Assembly (NCBI GenBank): GCA_954871275.1
Contig: OX940988.1
Location: forward strand, 32,675,227-32,739,226
Length of the DNA: 64,000 nucleotides
Source of the DNA: Leptopterna dolabrata
Lineage: Eukaryota > Arthropoda > Insecta > Hemiptera > Miridae
Direction: 5' to 3'
Position numbers and translations under genes: made by a program. Below the pieces are notes generated by a model. It was given only the letters and a program-made list of their open reading frames with translations, did no database searches and was not told the origin of the DNA. Positions within the stretch are counted from its first letter, which is position 1; every line of letters starts with the position of its first letter. Of this stretch, positions 46,690 through 56,932 are shown one piece after another.

Positions 46690-47275
46690 GCTGCATCTAT
46701 AAATTCACGGCCTCACTTGAATCAGCTTGAGCTATAGAGTAGTTGGGTAGGTTCGCTTTGATACGGGACCATCTGTGATCCAAACCGCGTGTACACTCAA
46801 AATTTCAGCTCTCTACGACTATTTTTCGCGTAGGTTAGAAGCGTTACAACGAAACGGTCAGCATTTCAGGTTCGCGCATGCGCAGACAAAAGTTACAGTA
46901 CGATTCCAATGAAACCCATATGGAACTATCGAAGTACCTATTATTCCTGAACGACCCTCCAAATCTGAACTCATTTCAACGATATATAAGGTGGTTACGG
47001 GAGTTTCAAGTATTTCACGTATGCGCATGCGCAGACAAAAGTTACAGTACTTTTTCAATGATTTTTGTATGGTACCATCTGTGACCAACTCGCGCCTACC
47101 CTCCGAATTTCAGTCGGTTTCGACCATTATTTCGGGTAGTTATGGGCGTTACAAGGAATTACCACAGACAGACACGGAACCAAAAATATTCCTCGATGTC
47201 TGAAACGCAAAACGGTCGTGGAAATTTAAATTTTGGAGGACATAAATTTTCCTACCTTTGGGAGTGAAGAAGCAA
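46690..47275 (+). repeat. Family B repeat, copy 5
   Basis: CCTCACTTGAATC at the start and CTACCTTTGGGAGTGAAGAAG at the end, with GCGCATGCGCAGACAAAAG twice. Confidence 0.8.
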
Positions 47276-47424
47276 AATTAAGAATATGTCGAGGGACCTA
47301 TCTATAAGTTCAGCGACCATCAGAATTTCGAATACGACCGGGTGGGGTCGTGAGGCCATAATGGCGTGTCACAGAGGCGGTGGAAAAGAAGCATAATATA
47401 TTTTGTATGTACCTAGGTAACTTT

Positions 47425-47575
47425 AGCTGCCTGCCCCGCTCCGGGACTCGATTTAGTAGGGCTATCGGCTGGTGGGAGCTCGAGGGTAGGTACTGACCAC
47501 AGAAAGCAGTGATCTACGCAGAACGGGTATCTGTACAGGTAAATAATATACCGGTGTGTAACAATTTGAAGCGTT
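47425..47575 (-). repeat. Family G fragment, minus orientation
   Basis: TGGTGGGAGCTCGAGGGTAG, CAGTGATCTACGCAGAACGG, GTAAATAATATACCGG, then TTTGAAGCGTTTT. Confidence 0.65.
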
Positions 47576-47828
47576 TTAGACCATTGTAACCTACTAAACG
47601 AGTATTATTATAGAACATCAACCCGAGCTCTACAGCTATGTTATGATGATTTAATCATGATTATGTTTTTCTATAATCCGTGGATTAATTGATTCGGCTT
47701 AGAATTAAACGGCCAGAATGCAGATAAGCGGCATTCTGAGGACTGCAGGTATTGTTGGAAACGGTTCGACCACAGTATCAACCACACAGTGCACATGGTT
47801 AATATTACCATCCCTTCCGGAGGAGTCC

Positions 47829-47951
47829 GTCGTCACTGGATGGTTGAGTACTGGAGGCGAGCGCTTTCGATGTAAGTACACCATCATCAGGCCGTCGAGA
47901 TAATACTTCGGGTATGCCTGCAGTACTCACTCAACCAGCTAGTGACGATGA
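47829..47951 (-). mobile_element. Small inverted-repeat element with hammerhead motif
   Basis: GTCGTCACTGGATGGTTGAG near 47830 faces a reverse-complement version at about 47916-47951 (the right arm has an extra GTGA). The hammerhead lies between the arms. Likely a reduced relative of the element at 18410-18721. Confidence 0.55.
47856..47893 (-). ncRNA. Hammerhead ribozyme-like motif
   Basis: On the minus strand: stem I GGC/GCC, CTGATGA, extra T, stem II GGTGTA/TACATC with one wobble and a tight loop, GAAA, GCGC stem III, TC. Confidence 0.65.
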
Positions 47952-49211
47952 ACTCAATTCAATTCTTTATTCAAAAACATATTTAGTACATAATGAAGAA
48001 TATAAGTACAGAAACATGAGAAAACCAAGTTCATGAATGGGCCCCTAAGGTCTTGACGACCCGTCCACGGGCTGGTTGTCACTGAACTAGCTTATTAGTT
48101 AGGATTGAGCGTGTACTTTTGGCTGGAAACAATAATATATTTACAGACAATATTCAACTTGAGTGAAAAAAAAGAAAGTATATTATATGTATGGGTATGT
48201 AGCACCTATGCCATCCATATTCCAAGATAGTAATTACCTAAATACATAACACAGTTACAATTACAGATCAAACCTATTCAAGAAGTCAGTGTGCAGGTCA
48301 GATTTGTGCATTTGCAGCAGGTATGCGCCTATTTTTTTTTTAAGGAATTAGTCGACTGATCTGATTGTAAGATAGTCGGAAGTGAGGCGTATATTGTGGG
48401 AGGCAGCAATGGAAGTTGTCTGCCATACTCCTCCGGAAGGTATGGAATATTACTTCTTACACTAGCGGAACTAACCCTTACGATTTAATACTGCACATGA
48501 TTAAGTTCAGAATGAGTAGCCAAGTTGGCTTCTACTATGCACAGAACCCGAGTTAAGAGTCGTAATGTACCAACCAGTGCTGAAAGCTGCAGAAGTCAAC
48601 GACAAAGGAGAGACGATTGGTGGTCAGGAAACAGAAAAACCGGCTGGCGGTTTGTCGGGAACCCCAACCACGTACCCATCTTTTCTATTAGAAAGTAGGC
48701 AAAGAGCAAAAGGTGGGCCCTTCCAGCAGAGGAGACGGTAACGTAGTGGAGGGAGGTAAGGTGGAGTTAAGGCGCCTCGAAGCACCAGCTCACGCCTTGT
48801 GACTGGGATACCTTCGTATCCTAATAACGCACACGTGGTCGTCGACGCCCACTTGGCCTGTGAAGGGCCGAGTGACAGTTCGAGATCAACGAACGGACGC
48901 GATAAAACGACGGTATCGTTAAAATGAACTCTCGAGGCGAAAAAACTGCGTGTGGAATGATAAATTAAAGGATTACAAGCCCTCAGTGCTGGGACTTGAG
49001 ATTTGAGGGCTCTATCTGGGACACGCTAGATAGTCATCAATACAACGAGATTGTACCCAACAAAGCCGGCGAGTAGCCACAGTGGAACGGACGTCCGTTA
49101 ATCTATAAATTATCATAAGAACTTCACGAAGATGATCGTGTTATGTGACACTAGCAGGAAACCCCGTTTTACTAAATACAACGGGCTCTACAGCGGTAGG
49201 CGAGAAGCTTC
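47952..49211. other. No gene recognised
   Basis: Low-copy sequence, GC-richer from about 48650 to 49080, without a recognisable domain. Confidence 0.45.
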
Positions 49212-49868
49212 GAAAACGCTGCCTTATCCTTGTCACATGGGTTTATTATTCTACTGGAAATAGTAGAGGAAAGTGGCTGTTCATTTATTTTTCTTTCATT
49301 TTTGATGGTTTCCACCAATTTTGGCCCCCAAAAACCGAATTAGGCTCGGTTATGTTTTTAAAGATTATCTTTGATCATTGATAGTACCATTTAACCGTCT
49401 TGATTCACCTGTTCATACTACTTCTAGTGTTATCAAGTGTTACAAATTTATGGTGATTTCAGACAATTCACCATCTTTTTGACTCATAAAAAATGGATTT
49501 CGGGAGCTTAACCTTCGTTACAACGTCAATTCTTCACTCTTCGGTCAAAATCAATTTAATATTCGGTCGTCTCGCCCCAAAAAACATGGAAAACAATACC
49601 TCACAAGCTCATGTTAACTAAAACCTCAAACATCCCTCGAAAACCATCCCAAAAAACATGTGTTCCCAAATGGGGACCCAAACTGTGTGCGGAAAAACGA
49701 CGGTTTTAGACCAAAATTTAACGTAAATTTAAGGCTGAAACTTCGTTAGAACCTCAATTTTCCACTCTTTGGTCAAAATCGACTTCATATTCGGTCTTCT
49801 CGTCCCAAAAACATGGGAAAACGATACCTCAAAAGCTCATGTTACTAACATCTTACGAAAACACAGAA
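49212..49868 (+). mobile_element. Family D element, copy 4 (3' truncated)
   Basis: Starts AAAACGCTGCCTTATCCTTG and proceeds through D blocks until ACGAAAACACAGAAGTCCC, where TRIM-like sequence begins abruptly at about 49875. Confidence 0.75.
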
Positions 49869-50668
49869 GTCCCTTCACCGGTTAAGAAGGGATATCGATT
49901 AGATTAAGAAGGGAAGCATAATCGATATAGGCTTCCCCAAGCGACCCCGTCTCCACCGGAAGAAAAAATAGCTCGAGACCAGCCACAATGTTACACTCCT
50001 CCCCACATGACATACTTCTGGGTAGCAGAAGTATGAGAAGGAAAAGGGGGAATGAAAAGTAGTATGAAGTTCTGGTTCAGGAAACGGCATCTGAACAACT
50101 TCAAGGTGATTAACCTCCATCGAAATGGTACTACCTCATTAATATTTTACTGGTGGAGAACAAAGTTCCTACATACGAGTATTGGTGGATAATGTTGTCC
50201 AGTGAATTGTGCTCATCTGAGCAACCTCTAGGTGATCAACCTCCATCGTGGGATGGATCAACAATTGGGATTGTCAACTGGGACATGGCATCAATCGCCT
50301 TCTAATGAGCTCAGTATATTTTAATTATACTGACACTCTAAAGGGTGGAAAGGGGGTGGGGAAGCCAATAGATGTATGTATTATCAAAGGGACTGGTTGT
50401 TAGTAAAGGAATCCTTCTGAGAAACCTTTGGGCTTATCCTTCTGGTAAGCCCACAAAAAGTGGATGGAGTATGGTGAGTTGCTCAGAGCATCCTACCGAA
50501 CCACGCTCTGCTACCATGTGACAGAGTATGACAGTGGGGGTGGACCATCGAGAGTCCCCCTGCTAGACCAGCGAGACTAACACCGGTTAAGAAGGTATAT
50601 CTATTAGGCTTCCGCCAAGCGACCCCGTCTCCACCGGAAGAAAATATAGCTCGAGAACAGCCACTGTC
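49869..50668 (+). mobile_element. TRIM-like element, copy 2 (left LTR truncated)
   Basis: About 795 bp align with 33138-33934 with only a few percent differences by eye. The left repeat starts within CACCGGTTAAGAAGGG. The right repeat begins TGTGACAGAGTATGACAG at about 50518 and ends before TGTTACA. Confidence 0.7.
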
Positions 50669-50842
50669 GCACAAGAACCAATTATTATTGAAATAGTAGA
50701 TCTACCGATTAAGATAAATATAATTATACTCTCTGAGAATGTAGCGATGTACATGACGTGACTCGTTTGGTTCGAAACGTCATTAAGCCAAAACGGAGTT
50801 TCCGCCCTGAACGCCCGTGGGAAGGCAAGTTGATAGGACGAA

Positions 50843-51112
50843 ATGGCCGAGTCGAAAACACTGAATAAACATGGACGTTCAACAAGCTCGTTTTCTGTCC
50901 CATCCAAAAGGTTGAGGTCCCATTGTTCCCTGGTCGCCGGTGACCTTATTCCTTCAGTTATCGCCGAGCAATGCACTCCGGTACTTTCCCCTCACATCGA
51001 TGGCAAATCAGAATCACAAGGTACTACAGATCTAACAAGCTTTTCCGCCACTCGCCAAGAGAGCTGCGTCGAGATTTTCGTCCAAATGCATAAAATTTCA
51101 CTGAGCGAATAA
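50843..51112 (+). CDS. Hypothetical 89-residue protein or exon
   Basis: ATG at 50843 in a favourable context (GACGAAATGG) opens a frame to TAA at 51110-51112. The product is hydrophilic and rich in Ser and Thr, with a basic patch SVPSKRLRSHCS, and ends in EIFVQMHKISLSE. It has no membrane segment or known motif. GC content exceeds that of the flanks. It is not part of any repeat family here. The opposite strand is open over part of it. Family unknown. Confidence 0.35.
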   Translation: MAESKTLNKHGRSTSSFSVPSKRLRSHCSLVAGDLIPSVIAEQCTPVLSPHIDGKSESQGTTDLTSFSATRQESCVEIFVQMHKISLSE

Positions 51113-51260
51113 CAAGTTCAACATGGAACCAAGTCCCTCCTAGAGTTGCACCTACTGAGTAAACAAAAATTAACTATTTCAGTATTTGTGGTATTTCTGA
51201 GCACATTTTATAACATTCAACTAGGAGTCAGCTTTCAATTGTTGTAATTAATATATTTAA

Positions 51261-51493
51261 AAAAACGCTGCAAAGTCCTTGTCACATGGGTTTATTATTC
51301 TACTGGATATACAAGAGAAAGTTTGGCTGTTCATTTATTGTTTCCTTCATGTGCAATTATTGAAATGGCTATTTTTATGGTTTCCACCAATGTTGGCCCC
51401 AAAACACGAATTAGGCTCGGCTTTTTATGTGTTATAAAAAATTTTTGCTGAGCGATTTAACAGGTGTATTATTCACAGAATAATAAACCAAAA
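51261..51493 (+). mobile_element. Family D short deletion derivative
   Basis: Both D ends are intact (AACGCTGCAAAGTCCTTGTC and TATTATTCACAGAATAATAA), but the interior drops from about 700 to about 100 bp. A typical MITE-style internal deletion. Confidence 0.85.
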
Positions 51494-51553
51494 TGATAAA
51501 AGTTGGTGTTCTGCACCTACGTATAATGTTCAGCGAGTAGTAGTTAGTAATAA

Positions 51554-51745
51554 GAGTTACAAGCAGTAGTGTTATATTATGATCAGAAGGTACAAGTTGC
51601 AAAACCTACAGCTATGGTTCATGCCAATAATACCAACGATATTTCAAAAATAGAACAGGAATTGGGCTTCACAATCTATGGGTTTATCGAAATAGAAAGT
51701 TTTCCCTCGACAGTTGACCTCAATTTGATTAGTGTAACGAAGTGA
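51554..51745 (+). CDS. Possible exon or remnant, unknown product
   Basis: A 63-codon stop-free frame without an initiating Met, ending at TGA 51743-51745. The peptide (DQKVQVAKPTAMVHANN, ISKIEQELGFTIYGFIEIES) has balanced, protein-like composition. No match recognised. Confidence 0.25.
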   Translation, partial: ELQAVVLYYDQKVQVAKPTAMVHANNTNDISKIEQELGFTIYGFIEIESFPSTVDLNLISVTK

Positions 51746-52098
51746 TAGCCAATACGAAGGCAAAGGCCGAAACGAGTTTCAGTAGGAAAATGAGACCATC
51801 GGTTCCGAATAGCAGAAACTGCCTAACCATTCAGTTAGTAGCCGAAAGTTCGGAGAATATGCGTGCTACTTCATGAAGTGAGTGACGTTGTTTATAAGTA
51901 AATGAAAATGGTTTATTCGCGGATAATAATTTATCATCCAACCTATATTCTCAATCAATCTCAATAAATTCTTAACTATCCAATCAATTCTTAGGTGGCT
52001 TCTTTATGTTTAGGCTCGAGAGGCTACATACATCTACTGGTCAAGTAGTACTTACCAACAGACCTCCTGCATAAGATGTGACATGTGAAAACCTACTT
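51746..52098. other. No feature recognised
   Basis: AT-rich spacer before the TIR transposon. Confidence 0.4.
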
Positions 52099-52881
52099 GA
52101 GTTAGTGGCTGGAACAACGTTGCATGTTACAAAAACGAGTTTTTCAGGGGAGTTGTTTTAAAGGAGGAGCAATTAAATTTCGCGCATTTCATGACGATTC
52201 ACACATGCAACGTTTTTCCATGAAGACGATGGAAATGAGTTTGAAATATTTTCGAAATAATAGAAGAATCAAAACCAGCCAATCGAGTGGACGAGGCATC
52301 AGTTTTACCAGGGCGCAGTTTTTTTGGTTCTCTAAGTATTACGCACTTCAGTAGTATAAGAGTTTGATCATTATAACTTACCGCATAAAACTGTTTGAAT
52401 AAATGAAGGACTGATTCAAGAGTGAGTGCACAACATCCTGTTTTATTGCACAAATTTGAACAACAGCCTCGCGGACGTGCCGGTGGTGTCTTCTCAGGAA
52501 CAACTTTTTTTGTGCGGCGATTCTCGTAACTTTTACCACTATCCTTCAAGCGTTTCCGCATTTTCAAGCGTTTACGATTGTTAACACTTTCCAAATCACT
52601 TGGAGACACTTGCATAGTGAAAAAGTAAATAAAACGCAATAATAATCCGAATTTTATAACCTCCCACTCACATGCAGGTTTGGCTTCTCTACCACATGTA
52701 ACGTTGCTCCACAAAATAACCATGGAGACAGGGCTAAGAAAACAACATTCTGCGCTTTCTATTGGTACCTTTGCAAACTAACTTGGTGTATTCTGATCCG
52801 GCTTGTCACAATGAACGTTATTCCACCAAAAAACGACTTTCCCCAAAAAGCAACATGCAACGTTGCTCCAGCCACTAACTC
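52099..52881 (-). mobile_element. DNA transposon with about 30-bp TIRs and a cysteine-rich ORF
   Basis: GAGTTAGTGGCTGGAACAAC at 52099 is mirrored at the right end (52881) over about 30 bp with one or two differences. CTT lies directly outside both ends, a possible 3-bp target duplication. The word AACGTTGCATGT and variants recur internally (about 52200, 52695, 52850). The interior is mostly one minus-strand reading frame. Total 783 bp, so it is probably a deletion derivative. Confidence 0.7.
52199..52615 (-). CDS. Transposon-associated cysteine-rich protein, N-terminal type
   Basis: The frame could start at 52723; the second Met (52615) is preferred because the similarity begins right after it. 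The 138-residue product has a basic start (NNRKRLKMRKRLKDSGKSYE), a TKKVVPEKTPPARPRGC segment, a Cys cluster C-x3-C-x4-CC, then LESVLHLFKQFYAVSYNDQ. This order (R-x-x-G-K-x-Y, VP, PP, C-x-x-x-C, E-x-x-x-L-F-x-x-F-Y, Q-x-x-x-L) recalls a widespread group of uncharacterised proteins in insect and cnidarian genomes that I associate with DNA transposons. The usual downstream catalytic part is absent. A GTAAGT in the Tyr-Ala-Val-Ser-Tyr region could be a splice donor. Role unknown. Confidence 0.45.
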   Translation of the reverse strand: MQVSPSDLESVNNRKRLKMRKRLKDSGKSYENRRTKKVVPEKTPPARPRGCCSNLCNKTGCCALTLESVLHLFKQFYAVSYNDQTLILLKCVILREPKKLRPGKTDASSTRLAGFDSSIISKIFQTHFHRLHGKTLHV

Positions 52882-53560
52882 CTTATCCAGTGCGGCGGAA
52901 AGGGGCGTTTCTGAGCAAAACTACAGCTTATAGGAACTTTAGCGATGATTCTGAATACCTCATGTAAATACCTAAAATAGCTCACCCACTTAGTAGCTGC
53001 AATTCCGAAAAAAAAGACCGCAAAAACTCTCAGTTTTGCCGATTGGTACCAACCAAACTGATTTTCGGATACAAGAAACAGTGATAGCCAAATTCCGCAT
53101 AAAATATGAGTGACTGAAGCGAAATCATTTTTCTCTCCAAAAATGATAGTTTTATAAGGATAATAATTAATGAAAATATTCAAAAACACCAATTCTAACA
53201 GCTTTTTTTTAAATTTATATAAAGCATATTATATTGCTTGGGGTTGACGAAAATCGGGTCTATTTGTTGAGAAAATGTTGACATTAAATTAGACAAGCAA
53301 ATAGAAATTGGGAGTTAAAAAATTGCGGGCCCTGACAGAGATAATTCACTGCCTCCACAAGCTTCACAAAACCGCACAGAGTATCGGGGACAAATTAAAA
53401 CGGGATAAGCAAGATCGAGATGGAAATAACATAATAGCTGAAGTTTCCTCCAACTTGACCACTCTTGAACGATAAAGTAACGTTAGACGGAATGAGCGGA
53501 TACCTTGATCACCGAGATCCCTATGGATACTATAATACCTTACCGCTTTTAGGCACGCAT

Positions 53561-53570
<10 letters not shown>
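52882..53570. other. No feature recognised
   Basis: AT-rich; no shared repeats seen. Confidence 0.4.
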
Positions 53571-53594
<24 letters not shown>

Positions 53595-53604
53595 GCGCGC
53601 GCGC
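53571..53604 (+). repeat. (AC)n-(GC)n microsatellite
   Basis: About 11 AC units followed by about 6 GC units, an alternating purine-pyrimidine tract able to adopt Z-DNA. Confidence 0.9.
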
Positions 53605-53687
53605 CCGGTTGTGACCTAGATGTAGGACCCGCCCTTTTTCAACTTCCCATTTATTTATTTCGCATTTCCTTATGAATTTCGCATTCC

Positions 53688-54336
53688 GCTTTTCCAAGAA
53701 ATAAACATTTTCCAAATTGAATGAAACATCTTCCAAATAGATTGAAACATTTTACAAATTGAAATAAACCTTTTCCAAATAGATTGAAACATTTTCTAAA
53801 TAGAAATAAACAATTTACAAATAGAAATAAACAATTTACAAATAGAAATAAACAATTTACAAATAAAAATAAACACCATGTATCTTCCACCTTGCTCCCC
53901 TATGCTCAATCCGGCAGAGCATGCCTTCTCTAAAATAAAATCCGTAGTTCGGGGCCTCCTCAGCGAAGTAAGAGACCTCTCATTGGATGAAGCAATCATA
54001 AGAGGTGTTGCTGCCATCACACCTTCAGACTGCAGCAACTAAGTCATGAACACGTTCTTCCTTCTGCCAGTGGCAGCTGCAGGTCTACCTCTTCACTGAT
54101 TATGGACCGTTATGTTTACAACATCATCACATGATACCCAAGTACGTAGTTTTGTAATGTTCGTTATTTTTTTCTTTTTCAAAAGTTCAAACGTATACGA
54201 TTAATATTTACTTATTTATATTTGGAAAATGTTCATTTCAATTTGTAAAATGTTTCAATCTATTTGGAAAATGTTTACTTTGATTTGTAATACATTACAT
54301 TCAACTGAGAAAATGTTTATTTTCAAATGAAAAAGC
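53688..54336 (+). mobile_element. Tc1/mariner-type remnant with iterated subterminal repeats
   Basis: Left and right flanks are inverted: AAATAGATTGAAACATTTTA and AAATAAACATTTTC words occur on the left, and their reverse complements (TGTTTCAATCTATTTGG) on the right. The left side additionally has three AAATAGAAATAAACAATTTAC units in a row. The centre holds the end of a DDE transposase. Confidence 0.65.
53878..54042 (+). pseudogene. Transposase C-terminal fragment (DDE_3, Tc1/mariner-IS630 type)
   Basis: Fifty-four codons to TAA at 54040-54042. The start MYLPPCSPMLNPAEHAFSKI fits the signature Y-L-P-P-x-S-P-x-L-N-P-x-E near the third catalytic acid of Tc1/mariner-type DDE transposases. IRGVAAITPSDC fits the usual I-x-x-I-T-x-x-D-C end of this domain. 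The first catalytic Asp residues and the DNA-binding domain are missing. Only the piece joined to the iterated left repeat remains, so it is inactive. Confidence 0.75.
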
Positions 54337-54410
54337 TATATTATATTACGCACTTATCACCTTCTCCAACACTACGTCCTTTTCACAGCTAGTTGAACTA
54401 AAACATTCCA

Positions 54411-55457
54411 AAAACGCTGCAAATCCCTGCACAACGGTTTATTATTTTGTATAGAATACCCTTCCGTTACAGATCACAGCTCTATGGTATAGATAACCCG
54501 TCTATATAATATGATATGTACTATTCTATACATGTTATGTAGATCGCAGACCCTCCTTAGGTTAGTTCCTAACCCCGTACTCGTTACTAGGTACCTACCT
54601 AAATCACGAGTTAAATGTTGCTAAAATAATTCTGCCGATGACAAACAGTACCTAACAAAAAGAAACACACATAATGAAGTTCTGAAAAGAAACTGTTGAT
54701 GAGGAGTGAAAAAAGTTGCGAAAGTACCTACCAACAAACTCCAGCCCCTTCTACGTAGATGGTATAATGAACCGTTGTGTAATAATTTACCGTTGAGTAA
54801 TGATTTACCGTAGTAATAATTTACCCATCAATAATACTTCAACGTTTGTTCAAGTTTCACTACCTACCAACAAACTCCAAAAGAGCCATCATTTTTCAAA
54901 TGAAATAATATCACAGAACAACCAACTCGACTTCATACTCCGCCAATATAATCAGGTGTTCCTGTGGGCGCGTCTCTGGTTACGAGATTTGGTTTGAATT
55001 GTATACAATTTCATTCACACTGGAGTCGAAAATGCCTGTCGGTGCAAACTTCGGGGCCTTACTGTGAACGAACGGCTGGACGTACGACGCTCCGGATGGT
55101 CTTAAAAAACTCGCAAGTTCAAGAACTATTTAAAACCGTAAAAATATTCACGTATAAAAATGGTATAGGCGTTTTGAAAATTTCAACCCCTATTTTGAAC
55201 CCCTTAGAGATGACTCACAATAACGTCGAGCTTCGAGGACCAACGAGACAGCGAACGGAACCTATAACCCGAATTTCATCAATTTTCTTTCATGGTAACT
55301 AAGAAAAGTGGCCCGTACGGCGGACAGACAGGAATATTTTTATTGCAGTTTTGGATTCTACATACCTTGAAACGTAAACCATCAAATTTTGAGGGGGGGT
55401 AAGAATTTTTTTTTTCATGCTCGATTCCAATGGTTCATTATTGAAAATAATAAACCA
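54411..55457 (+). mobile_element. Family C element, copy 4
   Basis: Both ends are intact (AAAACGCTGCAAATCCCTGC; terminal hairpin at about 55433-55455). The minisatellite is reduced to about two units at 54770-54830. Confidence 0.8.
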
Positions 55458-55469
55458 AAATCATCTTAT

Positions 55470-55700
55470 TTTTATATTCACTGGAATATTCCCGTCGCGA
55501 CGAGTTCCCTGACTTCCGGTTTTCCAGCCTGGGGGCGACTCCGTATAGGAAAGATTTGACGCTTCGGGAGTCAGTTACGATGAGGTTTGAACCCGCAATT
55601 ACCAGTTTAGCAATCGCAAAATCTGGGGCCAGAACTATCGCTGTGATCTCAGCTGTTATCACAATGAACGCATCGCCTTCGTTGGTAATATCGGGAAACC
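55470..55700 (-). pseudogene. Possible non-LTR retrotransposon RNase H remnant
   Basis: On the minus strand a short open frame reads AFIVITAEITAIVLAPDFAI followed after a few residues by SNLIVTDSRSVKSFL. In RNase H domains of insect non-LTR elements an A-E-x-x-A-I-x-x-A helix is followed by I/L-x-x-T/S-D-S-x-S. The Glu and the Asp would be the second and third active-site acids. The first Asp strand is not seen and a stop lies a few codons upstream. It could be coincidence. Confidence 0.35.
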
Positions 55701-56510
55701 CAACTCAATAAACCGTTCCCTGCCGAGTGTAGTTTTCCCAGAGTCGATCGTTTCCCGAAACGCTAATGAAGTCGTCCTCAAAAGCCTCGACATCCGTCGC
55801 AGGGACATCCCGAACTCAGGCACAAAAGAGGATGTCGAGAGCGATTCGTATGCGGCATCTGACCTCTTTTTCGCGACACTGGCGCTCCAACACGTTAGTC
55901 ATACTCAACTAACTCGTTAGTCACACAAACGTGTTCGCTCGAACTTGACAGGACGACTTCTTGACCGGATGGTTTCCGCGGTACATGACATCACTCCATT
56001 ACACGCTGAGCCCCGTTGCGCAGAGTTACGACTTCCCTTCCACTATTTTCCCACTAAGATAACAAACACTGTGTACAACGATAACAGCCCAACTGACGCC
56101 AACTTGTGCATTTGCGAAAATAAAAATAGCTAAACATTTCGAATTCCAATTCGTTCGGTGAAATACGACGGATTTTAAATTCAAACTACCTACCGGCAGG
56201 TATAACCGTAAAAAACCTGCCATAAGTTCAGCAGAGTCATCCAAACAGTAGCGTATTGTTTGGTCTCTTTACAGCTATTTTTATCGCACGTCTACTCGGA
56301 AAGCATTAGAATTTTTCGTTAACGAACCGAACGTTGCAAAATGCAGCAATTTTTGTAAACATTTGGACTATAAAAAGAGTACCTTGGTGCCCATGCAGAT
56401 ATCTAATAAACCAAGTTATTACCAGTTCACGATAACTTATTGTAGTGCATGTTTGAAATCGTCGTGTGGGCAGTAGGTATGTACTGCATGATCACTGACG
56501 GATAGTGGTG
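55701..56510. other. No feature recognised
   Basis: Unassigned sequence between the RNase H-like remnant and the next open stretch. Confidence 0.4.
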
Positions 56511-56618
56511 AGTTTTAAACAACGTTATCCAGAAACCTACGTTGCAATGCGAATGCTGGATATCTTGCAGAAGAAGGCGGCTATCGGAGGTTCTCAGGAA
56601 TCAGAATCAACCCAGTGA
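56511..56618 (+). CDS. Possible terminal coding segment, unknown product
   Basis: A 35-codon open stretch to TGA 56616-56618 reads SFKQRYPETYVAMRMLDILQ and ends GGSQESESTQ, plausible as a protein C-terminus. AATAAA follows at about 56691. No family recognised. Confidence 0.25.
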   Translation, partial: SFKQRYPETYVAMRMLDILQKKAAIGGSQESESTQ

Positions 56619-56821
56619 ATGGATGGTTATTGTCGTGGTACCCCTCAAATTCTTATACCACTCCTGTGTAATACCTAAATCATTTAACCAAATAAACGAA
56701 GGGAAAGACGAGCTGGACGACGCCGACTGAGAAATTAGGAGAAGAGTTCCCTCCATCGACCACCATCCCTCCTCAACAGTTGTAACGGCCATTGATGAAC
56801 TGGGGACGGGTGGAAAGGGTC

Positions 56822-56932
56822 CTTTATAAGCAGCCCTGCAAGCCCAGCTCCTCATTCGACAGACCACTCTCGGACTTGCGACTTCTCTCTCACTCTCTCT
56901 CTCTCTCCCTCTCTCCTATTCTCCTGCACTCA
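56822..56932 (+). promoter_or_regulatory. Promoter-like segment: TATA box, start-like site and CT-repeat
   Basis: TTTATAAGCAG at about 56822 is followed 25-30 bp later by CTCATTCGACAG and then a CT dinucleotide tract (about 56882-56925), which reads as GAGA-type sites on the other strand. TGTAACGGCC about 40 bp upstream could be an LTR start, but no matching end was found. Host promoter versus LTR is unresolved. Confidence 0.45.

Noticed and set aside
50740..50800. tRNA-derived SINE (GGTTCGAAACG box)
   Set aside because: No A box at the correct distance and no second copy in the window.
53364..53736. Cys-Val repeat proteins
   Set aside because: Translation of the AC/GC microsatellite.
55540..55640. 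tRNA gene (minus strand, GGGTTCAAACC box)
   Set aside because: No A box, no 7-bp acceptor pairing and the would-be anticodon loop lacks the invariant T before the anticodon.
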